NCBI GenBank assembly: GCA_015680685.1
Contig: MNCI01007639.1
Coordinates: 244,114 to 308,113 of the forward strand
Source of the DNA: Gnetum montanum
Lineage: Eukaryota; Streptophyta; Gnetopsida; Gnetales; Gnetaceae
DNA length: 64,000 nucleotides
Direction of reading: 5' to 3'
Positions 24,981 to 35,954 of the stretch are shown here, one piece after another (position 1 is the first letter of the stretch; the number at the start of each line of letters is the position of its first letter). The notes beneath the pieces are model-generated. The model saw nothing but the letters and a program-made list of their open reading frames with translations. It made no database searches and was not told where the DNA came from. A program made the translations under genes and the position numbers.

Positions 24981-25258
24981 AAACTTGTCGAACGTTTTTA
25001 CTCATCCTGAACACTTTAGACAACTGCTAGCATGGTCCTTGGGTAGACTACCACCTAGGTCAATTGTTTGGTTGGGTAGGCTGGAAAGTCTAGCAGGCTT
25101 GTCAACCCTGGAGATAGAAAACTTGCCAGACTATATATTCTATCCTTGGTACCTATACCGTTTTGTCGGCCCATCATGATGTTGCACTTGTGGAAATCCT
25201 TGCCCAAATTCCAAGACCCAGTTGAAGCATGAGGGTCCTAAAATTTTATGGTATTTCA

Positions 25259-26920
25259 CATAGTTCATAGCTTTTTGCATTTTTCATCTTTGATGAAGTT
25301 GGATAAGGCTACTTAGAGCAGTGGTACCTACAATTCAAGAGGTAAAATAGCTTTATAACCATAAACTAGATTATAAGTTGTTACACTACTTATTGTACGA
25401 TAGGTCATTTTATAGGTCCAAAGTGCATGAACAAGCCACTCATGCCACTTGTGCTTGCTCTTGTTCAAGATCTTTTTAAGTAAGTTGATGATGGCCTTAT
25501 TGCTTGCTTTTGCTTGTCCATTGGCTTGAGGGTAATATGGCGATGAGAAAGAGTACTTAATTCTTAGGTCATGACAAAAATTCTTGGTTTCTTGGCTACT
25601 AAACTATGGTTCATTATCTATAACTATGATCATAAGAATGTCAAAATAGGCTACAATAATATCTAGTATAAATTTACAAACTTGTTTAGATGTCATCCTT
25701 CTTAGGGGAATAGCTTCAACCTACTTTGTAAAGTATTTGTTTGTGGTGATGATGAAGCTATGACCCATGGAAGACTTAGGCATTATAGGTCCAATGATAT
25801 CCAACCCCCACCATTGAAATGACTAAGTAATTTGCATAGTGTGTAGCTTAGTGTGTGGTACTTGTATAAGGTTAGTATGTCATTTACACGTGTCACAAGT
25901 TTTAACCTTATCCATGTAATAATTTTCCATGTAGAACAAGTAATAGCCTCATAGTCTAATCTTAGAGGCCATGGCTCTTGGTTTTATATGTCCCCCACAA
26001 ATACCTTGGTGAACTTGCTGTAGGACTATTTGGGCTTCAACTTTTCCTAAGCATACTAACAATATGCCATCATAGGACAATCAACATAATGTGTTATCTT
26101 CTACAATGACATACTATTTTGATCACTTACATACAACATCCTTTTAAGTAGTGGTCATGCCTAATGAGGGTTCATCATGCATAAGATAAAACTTAATATC
26201 ATCATACCACTCCCTTGCAGGAGTAGTATAAACCACAGCCACAAAGGTATCCTTAATGCTCTAAGTGATGGGGACATCATAGTCCATAGTCAAACTGGAC
26301 AACCTACTAAACACATCTAGCATCACACTAAGGCCTAGCATTGCAATTGTGTCAGCTATAGCATTTTTGTTTTAGGGTATATGTTGGATGTCAACTTCTG
26401 TAAATTATTGTAACAATTATTTTCCTATTTCATAGTAAGGCTATAAATGTTTGGATTTACATACATACACCTCAATTTCTTGGTTAACCATAAGTTAAGA
26501 GTCACCTTTATTTGTTAAATTTTTGATTCCTAGGTCATGTGCTACCATCATCCCTCAGATCAAACCCTCATACTTTGCTATATTGTTGGTACCTGGAAAT
26601 TCAAAACAATAGGTGAAGGATTAGATTTCACTAGATGGGAAGGCTATGATACTAGTAGCATTGGCCTCATGGGAAGTGGAAGCTCCATCAAAGTGCATGA
26701 ACACCTCATATCCTTCATGCACTTTGCTAACGGTGTTGATGTATTCATTATGAAACTTAAGATCTATCATTACATGGTCATCAATAGCTGATAGAGTGAG
26801 TTGTACAAATACAACTTGATCTTTTATTAATGATTGGGAAACATGGTGAAGGTAAAACTCCATGGTTATGGCTTTTCATCAAGCTATATAGCTACTCTCA
26901 TAGATATTGGTTGTTATGAC
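25259..26920 (-). pseudogene. pol fragment of E3: second RNase H and integrase (decayed)
   Basis: On the reverse strand, 26863-26621 reads MEFYLHHVSQSLIKDQV... and FDGASTSHEANATSII, matching the second RNase H-like domain of E1 and E2. Lower coordinates match integrase, including the segment around 25470-25760. It stops at 25259, within the integrase C-terminal part equivalent to LDDGQNND of E1, where E2 inserted. It stops at 26920 because E1 inserted there, and the upstream part resumes at 55347. Many stops; the oldest layer of the nest. Confidence 0.8.
26916..26920. repeat. Target site duplication of E1, left copy (ATGAC)
   Basis: ATGAC directly precedes the TGAAACACC start of the E1 5' LTR and is repeated at 55342-55346 directly after the 3' LTR. 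A 5-bp duplication is standard for Ty3/gypsy integration. Confidence 0.93.
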
Positions 26921-27047
26921 TGAAACACCACAAAATTCGGAGCTTAGTACTTGTCCGACACCAAACAGGACCCTGGAACTCACGAACGACGCCGGCTGCA
27001 TGATCGCGACACTTAGTTTTTGCTAAGTACATGGTGCCAGCGTATAC

Positions 27048-27390
27048 ACTCCAGCGTATACGCAAAGATCACATATACAGCGTATACGCCTAGCGTATAT
27101 GCCCGGCATTCCAGCGTATACGCCCGGCATTCCAGCGTATACGTCCAGTGTATATGCCCGGAATTCCAGTGTATACGTCCAGCGTATACGCCCGGCACTC
27201 CAGCGTATGCGCCTAGCGTGTATGCCCAGCATTTTCAGCGTATACGCCTAGCGCTCAGCGTCTCCACCCAGTTCACGCCCAGCATTTTCAGCGTATACGC
27301 CCAGTGTATACGCCGACCTGATACGGCGTATAAGCCCAGCGTATACGCCCAGCATATACGCCCAGCGTATACGCCTAGCAGTTGTAACAT
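27048..27390. repeat. GCGTATACGC palindrome cluster in the U3 of E1
   Basis: Eight exact copies of the perfect 10-bp palindrome GCGTATACGC and about a dozen one- or two-base variants, usually in the context CCAGCGTATACGCCC. The 3' LTR (54355-54660) and the E4 LTR (55690-56070) have equivalent clusters. Open frames on both strands across it, rich in repeated YAR/VYA peptides, are artefacts of the repeat. Confidence 0.9.
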
Positions 27391-27466
27391 TTTGTATATT
27401 TGTAAAGTGTATGCACCCGGTCAACGCGCCACGTGTCTCCCATCCCGAGTCTAGCGTAACAACCTG

Positions 27467-27473
27467 TATAAAA
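27467..27473 (+). promoter_or_regulatory. TATA box of the E1 5' LTR
   Basis: TATAAAA in the context AACCTGTATAAAACCCCC, conserved in the 3' LTR (54751) and E4 (56163). It lies just downstream of the palindrome cluster and is a likely core promoter for the genomic RNA. Confidence 0.7.
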
Positions 27474-28062
27474 CCCCCATTTTTCCACTTCTCCAGGATG
27501 GTTGGCAAAATCCCGGAGCACACCAGAGAACATTTACGCTGCGCAAAAGAGTAGAAAACCTTCTTACGCTGAGAAGCCCTACACACTGCGGATTGGTCTC
27601 TTACGCTCCACTCGTCCTGCAAACCGACCGGGTCATTCCTGTGTACGTCGGGGCTTTTCGTCCGTCTTGTGTCCCCTCACGACTGCGTTAGACTGGTGCA
27701 CTGTACTTTGAGTCTATACTGTTTACATTTACTGCAAGTTCTTTTACATTTTTACGTCAATTTGGCCCACGCATCGTTTACATCTGTTTATGCTCACGCT
27801 TCGTTTGCATCTGTTTACGCTTTACGCCGTTTTTGCTGTTTACGCCTGCACGCCATTTACGCATAACCCAGCGTATTAGCACATTGCGTACGCGCGGGGA
27901 AATCCTTGTCTGATCCACGTGTAGACCACCCAAGGTACTCTACCTTTGCTGCATTCCAGCTCACCCTCAGGCGAAGGCAGGGTCTTCTGTACATGCCCTG
28001 CGATCCCGCGACCTCTATTTTCCTTCCAGCCGGAGACCGACAATTTCAGGCAGTACAAAAAT

Positions 28063-28080
28063 TGGTGCTAGAAGGAGAGC
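28063..28080 (+). promoter_or_regulatory. Primer binding site of E1
   Basis: TGGTGCTAGAAGGAGAGC starts 5 nt after the LTR end. It is the same motif as in E4 (56764), N (44389, reverse) and E2. The tRNA was not identified. Confidence 0.7.
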
Positions 28081-28089
28081 CTCCTTGAA

Positions 28090-28760
28090 ACCCTTATCCG
28101 CAACTCCCAGCGTATACGCTGTTAAGCGTCTACGCCACTAACAGTACGCTGCCCCAACTTTCCCAGCGTTTACGCTGTCCAGTTCAAAAACCCAAACCAC
28201 AATTGTCCAGCTTATACGTTGCACGGTGTTTTTGTTCTAAAAACCTACTCTCCTACATCTGTTTTATGTTCATCTATTTTACGCTCTCTACTGTTTACGC
28301 TGCAACCTGCTTTACGCGCCTGTCTTTACGTCGGAGTCGGCCTTTACGTTAAGCCCGTTTCATACTGTGAACTATTTACGCTGCGAATTTTACGCTCCAA
28401 ATTGTTTACGCTGCAACCGATTGTACGCTCGCCTGTTTTGCGCTATCTTCTATTTTACACTCTGGCCTGTTTTATGCTGAGCTTGTGTTTACGCTGAGTT
28501 TGTCACGTTCTTCTGTTTTACGCTAAACACCAGTTTTACGCTAAGTAGTCCTTTACGTTGCAACTTATCTTACATTCTTGTGTTACGCTGACCACCTCTT
28601 TTACGCTGAACGCTGCTCCCTGTCTTACGCTCTTATTTTACACCGTCCCACTTTATGCTGACCCATCTTGCACCTTATATGCTCTCCAGCATCTACGCTG
28701 CCCATATACGTTGTATACGCTGTATACGCTGACACCATACGCTGTCCTTTGAAGCGTATA
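28090..28760 (+). repeat. TTTACGCTG-rich leader of E1
   Basis: The untranslated leader between PBS and gag is built from dozens of TTTACGCTGC/TTTTACGCTCT-type words, irregularly spaced, with a few GTATACGCTGT palindromes near 28095 and 28700-28730. E4 has a more decayed version at 56790-57400. Open frames through it have no family resemblance. Confidence 0.75.
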
Positions 28761-28826
28761 CACTGCATGCCACATTACAGAGCAACTCCGCCTTTCCAAA
28801 CTTACTCCTATCTGTGACAGAGCATC

Positions 28827-31800
28827 ATGAACCCTGTTAACAACACCGTTGTCCCTGCTCAGACCACCGCCATGGACACCATAGCTGTCCAACAGCCCGT
28901 CGCACAACACCCAGGAATGCAACTCACAGCGGGTCCCCGCCGATCCCTAAGGCTGCAAGGGAGGGACCCAGCCTCTAACATCATTACCCAGGACTAGTAC
29001 AACTTTATTTGTATTAAGATACAAGCTGACCTGGCTGTTGATCAAGATGAACTAGAGGTGAAGAGGCAGTTTGAGTTGTATTACAGGGGGGGACGAGAGT
29101 TCATCCCTTCCCCGTACGACGTAATTCCCGTTCCTGAATAATATTCGGAACTCATCACACAGCTCCTCCTTCAAAGGAACAATTTGTTGGACCAGCCCCC
29201 ACTGGAGCCCCAACCAGAGGATGAGGATGGATTTTCCACTCAATCCGAGCAAGGAGAGTCGTTCCATACCTTAAGCCCTCAAGCATAGGTCAACCCCATC
29301 TTCCATTCTGGCACAGGGGAACTCATGCCCTTGCACCACCTTAGATTCGTCCAGGCTCAACAGCCACCGCCGAAAACAGCAGTAGTCCACGTCCCTCTTC
29401 CGAGTGATCACCAACCCAACACTTTCCCACTCACGCTCATCCCCATAGCCGCGGCGGGCCCATCCTCACAAGTGCAACCACCTATCGGTAATATGGGAGC
29501 AACACTCCCACCAAGGGTGATAGGGATGCCACACGTGATTCTGGCATCCACATCTGCCCACTTCATACCACACCTCCAAACACATACAATTCCCCAAGTA
29601 GCCGTAGCCCAACAGGGAGTCCCCGCCCACAACGTGGCAGGGCAATGACTAGTAAGGGGAGCGCCGTCGCATCAAGTTCCCCATCACCATACACCACCCC
29701 ACGTGGTTTCACCAATCAATGTTCCCCAAGCACAACCCCAGCTGTAGCAACACCAACAACAATACTTTCCCTACCACGTGCCATCTGTAGCGCCGCCCAC
29801 CGCAACCTTTCCACAAGCACCCGTGCAGCTGTCAGCCCTTCCGCCTAACACGCAACAATCTAGCTTGTACAGTATACCGCAACCCCAAGCCGCCGCATCG
29901 CTGAGCGCCCAAGACTGGGCGGACGCCAAAAAGATAATGCAAGAGCTTATTGAAGAGGTAAAACACCTCAAAACGGCCACTGAGGGAGAGTTAAAGGTAG
30001 TGGATTTCTACAACGATGACCCTATTAGCTCTTCGGTCCCACCTCTAACATTACCTAAAGGTGTCCCCTTGCCCACATTTACCAAGTACAATGGGGAGAC
30101 CGATCCCAATGCGCACCTTATAACATTCTGGCTAGGATGCGTGCTGCTCCAAGCTTGGCCCCACTCCATCCTCCGAGTATTTCCCATGTCTCTCACAGGG
30201 AGAGCACTCGACTGGTACCGGGCCCTGCCTAGGAACTCTATTTTCTCTTTGGATGATCTTTTACGCCAGTTTGTGACCAGGTTCAAGTACAACTTGAAAC
30301 CCGAGGCCACGCTGGATAGCCTCATGCAGATCAAGCAAGCACCGCTTGAACTTGCGCAGAAATTTATTCAGAGATGGAGTGCGGCTGTCAACAAGCTGCA
30401 CGAACCAATCTCTCCAACCTATTTGCTTACAATTCTGAAGGGGGCTGTCAACGACTTATTTAAGTCCAAACTTTATTACCTCAACGCACGTGATGTGAAT
30501 CAGGCATTTTTACAGATCAGAAACATAGAGGAAGCGGCTCAAAACAGCCATGACCCAACCTACCTAGCCTTCAAAAATCAACATACTAAAAAGGATAAAG
30601 AGAAGGCCAAGGCAACTATAGCAGCAATAGCGGGAACACAGCAAACAAACAACACACATCAACAAAGACCGCCCACAACCACCACTAACTACTATCAATC
30701 CGCTCCCAAAACAACCCAAGAGTCATCATCACAGAACCCGACGAACCGTGCGAGTAATTTTGAGAGGAAGGAACCCTCTCAGTACACGCCTTTACCGATG
30801 AAACCGTCCTAGCTCTTTGACAAACTCTTAAAGGCTGGGTTGATGCAACACAAGCAATTATCCCCTGCGGCCATCCAAAGGCATGAACGATTCTGCCAAC
30901 TCATACAGAACCCGAGCCTAGCAATGCCGGATGAGCCGCCCGTGCCCAAAGGATTCAGGATGGATCGCTTCTGTGACTACCATCAACGTAACTGGCATGG
31001 AACAGATTACTGCTTCACTCTGAAGTAGGACATCCAGCAGATGATTGATGATGGCAAAATTACCTTCGACGGGGCTAACCCCGTCCAGCCGCAAAACCAA
31101 ACCATGGGGGTGTACAAAGACCCCTTGAACACTAAAGAGGCAGCGTACGTAATTGACGCAATCTATTGTGACGATGGTTTCAACAAACCTCGTATCAACA
31201 CCATCTACCCTGAAAATAAACAGGAAACGCTTGGCAAGCCGTTTGTAGTTCAGATTCCTCCCGCTGAGTCCGCACCCGCATCTCAACCATCCCATGCCCC
31301 GTAGCCTCCATACGTAGTCCGAGTGCCCTTGACTGTATCCGCCCCCAACATCACAACGCACCACAAACCATACGTGGTGTGCGTCCCTCCAGCCAATCCA
31401 GCGGATACACCAACCCTTCATACTCGGCCTACCCCTTTCGTAGTCCGAGTACCACCCGCCGTTGCCACGACGGAGGTCCAACCTCCGCCAAGACCAACCC
31501 CGTACGTCATCAGGATACCTGGACAGACTCCTGCCCAGCCATATCCGACCGTCCCCTCGCAACCCCATCCAGCTCCATACGTTGTAAAGGTCCCAGGACA
31601 ATCCCAGGCTCTGAGGCCAACTCCGCTTCCGCGTAACACACGAGAACGCCTAGTAGATAGACTTACACGTGAGCGCATGGAGAAGGAACGCCAATGGCTA
31701 GCCATGGGTCCACCCAAACCAACTCCACTTAATTCCATGCCCATGTCATCATCCAACGGTCGACTGAACACGGACAGCAATGGTGAGTCATCCGAAACGC

Positions 31801-31961
31801 AAGAACCGTATAAAACGGCAGGTCCTAACAATAACGACAAACCACCAAAACGTGAAATAAAACTATTGGGTCCAATGGACCCAGTCACTGCTAATAAAAA
31901 TGTCCCTGACAGTAGAGATTTTGCAACAGCCCTGACACAAGTTACTCAAGCCCTAAAATAG
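28827..31961 (+). pseudogene. gag of E1 (one frame, point stops only)
   Basis: Structural polyprotein that forms the particle and packages RNA. The ATG at 28827 matches E4 (57452, MNP-T start). Domains: N-terminal segment with GPRRSLRLQGRDP; Pro/Gln-rich linker; capsid core (about 29900-30560) with KVVDFYNDDPIS, FTKYNGETDPNAHL, MSLTGRALDWYRALP and KGAVNDLFKSKLYYL; knuckle at about 30970-31015, C-D-Y-H-Q-R-N-W-H-G-T-D-Y-C (C-x2-H-x4-H-x4-C); then repeated P-Y/F-V-V-R-V-P units. The same frame runs throughout, broken by stops at 28995, 29139, 29286, 29646, 30810, 31026, 31302 and 31959. Six are TAG, mostly where relatives have CAG or CAA. The stop at 29139 is also present in E4. Confidence 0.92.
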
Positions 31962-32925
31962 AAAAACACCTCGTTAAGCTTGTATGACTTGGTCTTAACA
32001 TCCCAGACTCATCGGGAAGCTCTGGTGTGCATGCTCACATCGATCCTAGTCAATGAGAACTTGCCTCCGAGCAAACCAGCCATTCATGCCGTGATGTATC
32101 CATCTCACGGTGCCATCCCTAAACCCTTGAGCTTCCATGATGAGAACATCAAAGTAGACAAGAAGACAGGCAAGACAACAACAATCCCTATGTTCATAAC
32201 TATACATGTAAACCAATTCAAAATACATAGGGTACATGTAGATGATGGGGCAGCCACCAACGTCGTACCGTATCCTATCATTGAACAATTGGGGCTCACC
32301 GACTTGATCAAACCCACCACAACGACATGCTTAAAGTCCTTCAGCGGGTCGCACATATTAGTCAAAGGCATGAAAACCCTAGACTTCGTAGGGGGAGACC
32401 AGTTCCCCACATCTGCTGACTTCCTTGTCTTCGATGAAATGCCAGGATTCAACCTAATATTAGGAAGACCCTGGCTAGCCCAACTGAGAGTTGTGTCCTT
32501 CCCTATACATTAGGAGATTCGCCTACCCTACAAGGGTGGTGAAATCGTCATACATGGGGAAGCAGCCTCTCCCCTCATTTCATCACACACAGACGAGGAC
32601 TGAGGCTCCGAGGTTGAACTCGACAAGCCTGGTCAAAAGGACGCAAACAAAATGCAACTGGTGGGTAGTAAACCTTCAAATACGGGACAAGAAACAACCT
32701 GCGTCTAACACTGTACACGCGTCACCTCATGAAAAAAACAACACAGAAACAACAACCGACATCGAAGCACCTAAAAATATCGATACAGAAAACATTCTAA
32801 CGGACTTCTCTTGGATTGAATTTCCATTCAACGTGATTAGCGAAGGAGATGGAGAATACAAAATTATACCGGTCGATACACTCCCTGATAAAAAAATGAA
32901 GAAAATCAAGAAACAACTAAAATGA
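31962..32925 (+). pseudogene. Protease (PR) of E1
   Basis: Retropepsin-like aspartic protease fused in frame to gag. N-terminal SLYDLVLTSQTHREALV, catalytic segment VHVDDGAATNVVPY at about 32235-32275, LGLTDLIKP, CLKSFSGS, and the flap-distal EMPGFNLILGRPWLAQL. The usual active-site D-T/S-G is D-D-G, as in E4 and N. A TAG stop at 32511 follows the protease core. The C-terminal extension continues as HGEAASPL..., then shifts frame near 32700 to reach the conserved NVISEGDGEY and a basic KKIKKQLK-stop at 32923-32925. Confidence 0.88.
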
Positions 32926-32936
32926 AATGTTACAAC

Positions 32937-33250
32937 GTCCGGAATGAAGTTAAACTACGAACAGTCCGAAACGACGTTAAACTATCACTCATCCGAAATG
33001 ACGCTAAACTACGATAAAACCCAAAAACACAGAGAAATAATAATAAATAACAAAAACACCAAAAAAAAAGTTCTACACTCTTTGTCCAGAAAGACGTTAA
33101 GCTATCATGTTCGCGATGACATAAAACTAGCCACGATCAGAAATGGTCAGTCAACTACGAAATATCTGCCATGACATATTACTCGTCTGCACTGGGGCCC
33201 AAAATGGCCTTAAACTATGCATTGGGGCCCGAAATGGCCTTAAACTAGTG
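32937..33250 (+). repeat. Array A of E1
   Basis: Units read GTCCGAAATGACGTTAAACTA and later GGGGCCCGAAATGGCCTTAAACTA. Matching units occur in E4 (61626-61940). The array separates PR from the 3' end of the antisense gene. Confidence 0.85.
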
Positions 33251-33386
33251 CAAATCCTGTTCCCCTGTTTACATATGATCTATCATTACTTCTGTGCATT
33301 GCATTTAAACAGAAAAGAGAACCCAAAAATATTTTAGTATCATGTCGTGTGTGCAAACAACTTAAAAAACAAAACAAAAAAAATAT

Positions 33387-33392
33387 TTTATT
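33387..33392 (-). terminator. Possible poly(A) signal of the E1 antisense gene
   Basis: AATAAA on the reverse strand, about 93 nt after the antisense stop codon (33485-33487) in an A/T-rich stretch (33300-33480). No canonical copy was seen in E4, so this may be chance. Confidence 0.35.
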
Positions 33393-33686
33393 CATGCCAC
33401 ATTTTACAATCGTTCCTATGTGTTCAACATTTTTCAATTACAATTCCTGTGCCAAACAGCAAAAACCACAAAAACTACAAAAACACTAAGCGTCTGTGAC
33501 AGGAGGATCATCTCCTTTAGAACCACCAGTGTCAGGGACCCCTGCTCCACTAGGGCCAGCCTCGTGGGTATCATCGCCACCCTCATGCTGAGAACACCAA
33601 AAACAAACAACCAATAGAAAATAAGAAGATGCTAAACATTTTAAACAATATCTAATAAATTAACTTCATGAAGACAAAATGTTTAC

Positions 33687-34889
33687 CATAGGGGATCCCC
33701 CTAAGCCAAACTCCAGCCGACGAAGGATTTCTTCCTCTGGAACGCTGGCCCAATCTGTTCCGTCCAGGCCTAAGTCAACGTTCGCCAAAGCCTTGCCTTT
33801 GTCGACCGCTGACCAGGTAGGGCGTTTCAGAGGGAATTCACCTACCGACACCTCCCCAGAAGCAGTTGTGATGACCCTCTTAGGCGATTCCATCTCCACA
33901 GTTGTGTTTTGGGCAAAGGTATCGAAGGAAGAACGCAAACCCAAACCCTCCACAAACATNAACTTGAGCTTTGCATTCCGCTATTCTCCGAGTCAGTGAT
34001 GCATGACGGTTTAGAAGGTTCCAATACTTAGTGTACGTGATCTCCGAGGTTCACCAAGAATGATCTCCACTTAGTCTAGCAGCGGCGAACTCATATCGAG
34101 CCTTTAAATCATCACGCTCCTCTATTACGGCAGAGACTTACTTTTCCTTTGCCTGTACTTGTAGCCACAACTGTTCAACAGAACGCCTACAAGTCCACAA
34201 CGAGTTGGAATTATGCGCAAGGCTTTCTGCAACTCCGTCATAAACAGGCCTTGGCACCTGTTCCACTTCTGGGGAGAGTGTAGTTAGGCTTTCTATACTG
34301 ATGCCCTCAGAGGGATCCCATCTTAGTTTAGCACCTACTCACGCAGAAAACACGAACATTAAAACGGTACACATAAGACACGAAGCTCCTAATCTTTAGA
34401 TGATTCATACCTATATCAGGATGGACTTCTTGGAGATGTTCAATGACTTCTTCCGCGATCCCATCCACAAAATCTGACTTACTTGACATCTCTGACCAAA
34501 TAAGTGGCTGACGGGTACGGGAAGAACTAACCTCAGCGGTCCCCTCAGGGGGAACCATCTTCATGGGAATGTCCAACCGTACCGTCCTGGTACCACTGCC
34601 TTCATCTAAGCCAAAAATGCTACAATAAATAAAGAAAATAAAAAAAACAGGAGCCACAATTAATATAATAAAAACCAACTAAAAGCGAAGACATACCTTG
34701 ATCCTTGTCACCTTCTGGGGGATCGCCCAAATCCAAGTCACCTTTGAGGAAGCTACTGAACATTTGGTTGATAGCGTCCTGGTCGTCTAAGGGTGCAGTT
34801 TTAGTAGTCCTCTCCGTTAATAGCTCCGTTCCCCAACCTTGACTCTTCTCCGGGCTTTCCTCCTCATTATTTTTCTCGGTGTGCGTATC
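33687..34889 (-). other. Exons 5-7 of the E1 antisense gene: acidic and coiled-coil part
   Basis: Exon 5 (34889-34697) reads EKNNEEESPEKSQ... to NQMFSSFLKGDLDLGDPPEGDKDQ, then donor GTATGT. Exon 6 (34605-34411) reads RTVRLDIPMK...WSEMSSKSDFVDGIAEEVIEHLQ. Exon 7 (34334-33687) is heptad-like (NSLWTCRRSVEQLWLQVQAKEK, ERDDLKARYEF) and ends EEILRRLEFGLGGSP before donor GTAAAC. A single N at 33960 sits where about 130 bp present in E4 are missing. The same order occurs in E2, E4 and N. Confidence 0.7.
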
Positions 34890-34894
34890 CTCCT
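34890..34894. repeat. Target site duplication of N, left copy (CTCCT)
   Basis: CTCCT immediately before the LTR edge TGTAACGAC; the identical CTCCT follows the other LTR at 45866-45870. Confidence 0.93.
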
Positions 34895-35704
34895 TGTAAC
34901 GACAGAAAACATCGGCATCTGGAAATACTGACCGAGATTCCGTGTATACAATTTTAACCACAGATCCACGCGAGGGCTATGCTGGAAAAAGCAAATCCGT
35001 GGCACCCTGAACGGTCTTGTCGATCAGACAGGGACTTACGGGTCAGTAAAACGATGAAGATTACGAATCTTTGCATTGTTTCGATTTGATTCGAGGGATT
35101 GTGAAATGGGAGGAAAACTACGTGGATGGATCTCTACGATGATAACGCTAAACACGCCGAAGATATGCTAATCAGGAGAGAAACACGTGGTTTTCAAAAG
35201 ATCTACGTTTCGATTTTTGAAAGAATGTATGATTTGTATGTCACGTTATAATGGGAGAGACCCCCAATAACTTGATGCAAAAAATGAGCACAAAACAACA
35301 AGGAAACTGTCCAGATAGAAGTTCGATCTACCTCGCGGGCCAAAGTTGGGATGCAAGGATGGTCAAGCTCTGAGGTCTGCCGATCAACTGTTTCTAACCG
35401 GTAGAGTCTACAAACTGGGTGAGACGATCTCACAATCCCTGTTCTGCTTCTTTGCTTCAAGTAGGTTCTGCTGAGGGTAGCAATCGCTAATGGAGAAAGT
35501 CGTATCTTCCCCGAAGGAATGATCTCTCTTATTGCTAAGGCTCAAGCGCACTGTGCTCTGTTCTTGCTGAAGGATGGTGCTGTCGACAGTTGCCAAAAGG
35601 TTGCTCTTTGTTTCTCTGCTCAAGGTGATAAGTGCTTCCTTGCTCAGAAAATGCTCTTGCCCTTTTGATTTTCTGCTGCCTCTTTTGTATCTTTGTCCAC
35701 TCTC

Positions 35705-35712
35705 TATTTATA
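35705..35712 (-). promoter_or_regulatory. TATA box of the N 3' LTR
   Basis: TATTTATA (+), TATAAATA on the reverse strand. The 5' LTR copy is at 45214-45207. Confidence 0.65.
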
Positions 35713-35954
35713 GGCTGCGGGGTCCCATAAAAAGGCGCAACCCTGATGATGTGGGTCCCGGATATTTCGGGTTCTATTGACATGACCATTTTAAGTCAGA
35801 CTGTGACTACGCACAACACGCTCATTTGCGTGTTGTGCGTGTGAAGAGCAGGTACATGTTGAGCATGTTTCAATTTCTTTCAGGATATATTACACTCATT
35901 CGCGTTGTGTTGTGTGTATGAGCGTAATCTGGTACAAAAAACAATAGGCTCAAA

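Larger units (their letters stand above)
22808..25258 (-). repeat. 5' LTR of E2
   Basis: The inner end is next to the PBS. The outer end reads TGAAATACCATAAAATTTT on the reverse strand and matches the E0 LTR start closely. The inner signature GGTGCCCTGAACGGTCTGAT is at about 22912-22931, and a reverse TATA box is at 23337. It is 2451 bp, lengthened by a triplicated ~310-bp segment (24049-24980). Beyond 25258 the sequence is pol of E3, so this is the insertion edge of E2. Confidence 0.75.
26921..28057 (+). repeat. 5' LTR of E1
   Basis: It runs from TGAAACACCACAAAATTCGG to CAGGCAGTACA (TG...CA) and is 1137 bp. The same ends and order occur in the 3' LTR at 54225-55341 (1117 bp, with indels in the palindromic part). 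It holds the palindrome cluster, a TATA box at 27467 and TTTACGCT-rich downstream sequence. Confidence 0.93.

Noticed and set aside
27048-27390. CRISPR-like look of the repeated palindromes
   Set aside because: Spacing is irregular, the spacers are repeats themselves, the setting is a plant LTR, and there are no cas genes.
27020-27454. 144-residue open frame rich in VYAR/SVYA-type repeats
   Set aside because: It is a translation of the GCGTATACGC repeat; similar peptides appear on both strands and in several frames.
31418-31888. 156-residue reverse-strand open frame, and others opposite gag at 30918-31601
   Set aside because: They are shadows of the Pro-rich gag linker, with no similarity between E1 and E4 beyond the gag frame itself.
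28995-31961. TAG stops as possible Gln recoding
   Set aside because: Related copies have CAG or CAA at these sites and ordinary Gln codons are common; mutation of methylated cytosine is simpler.
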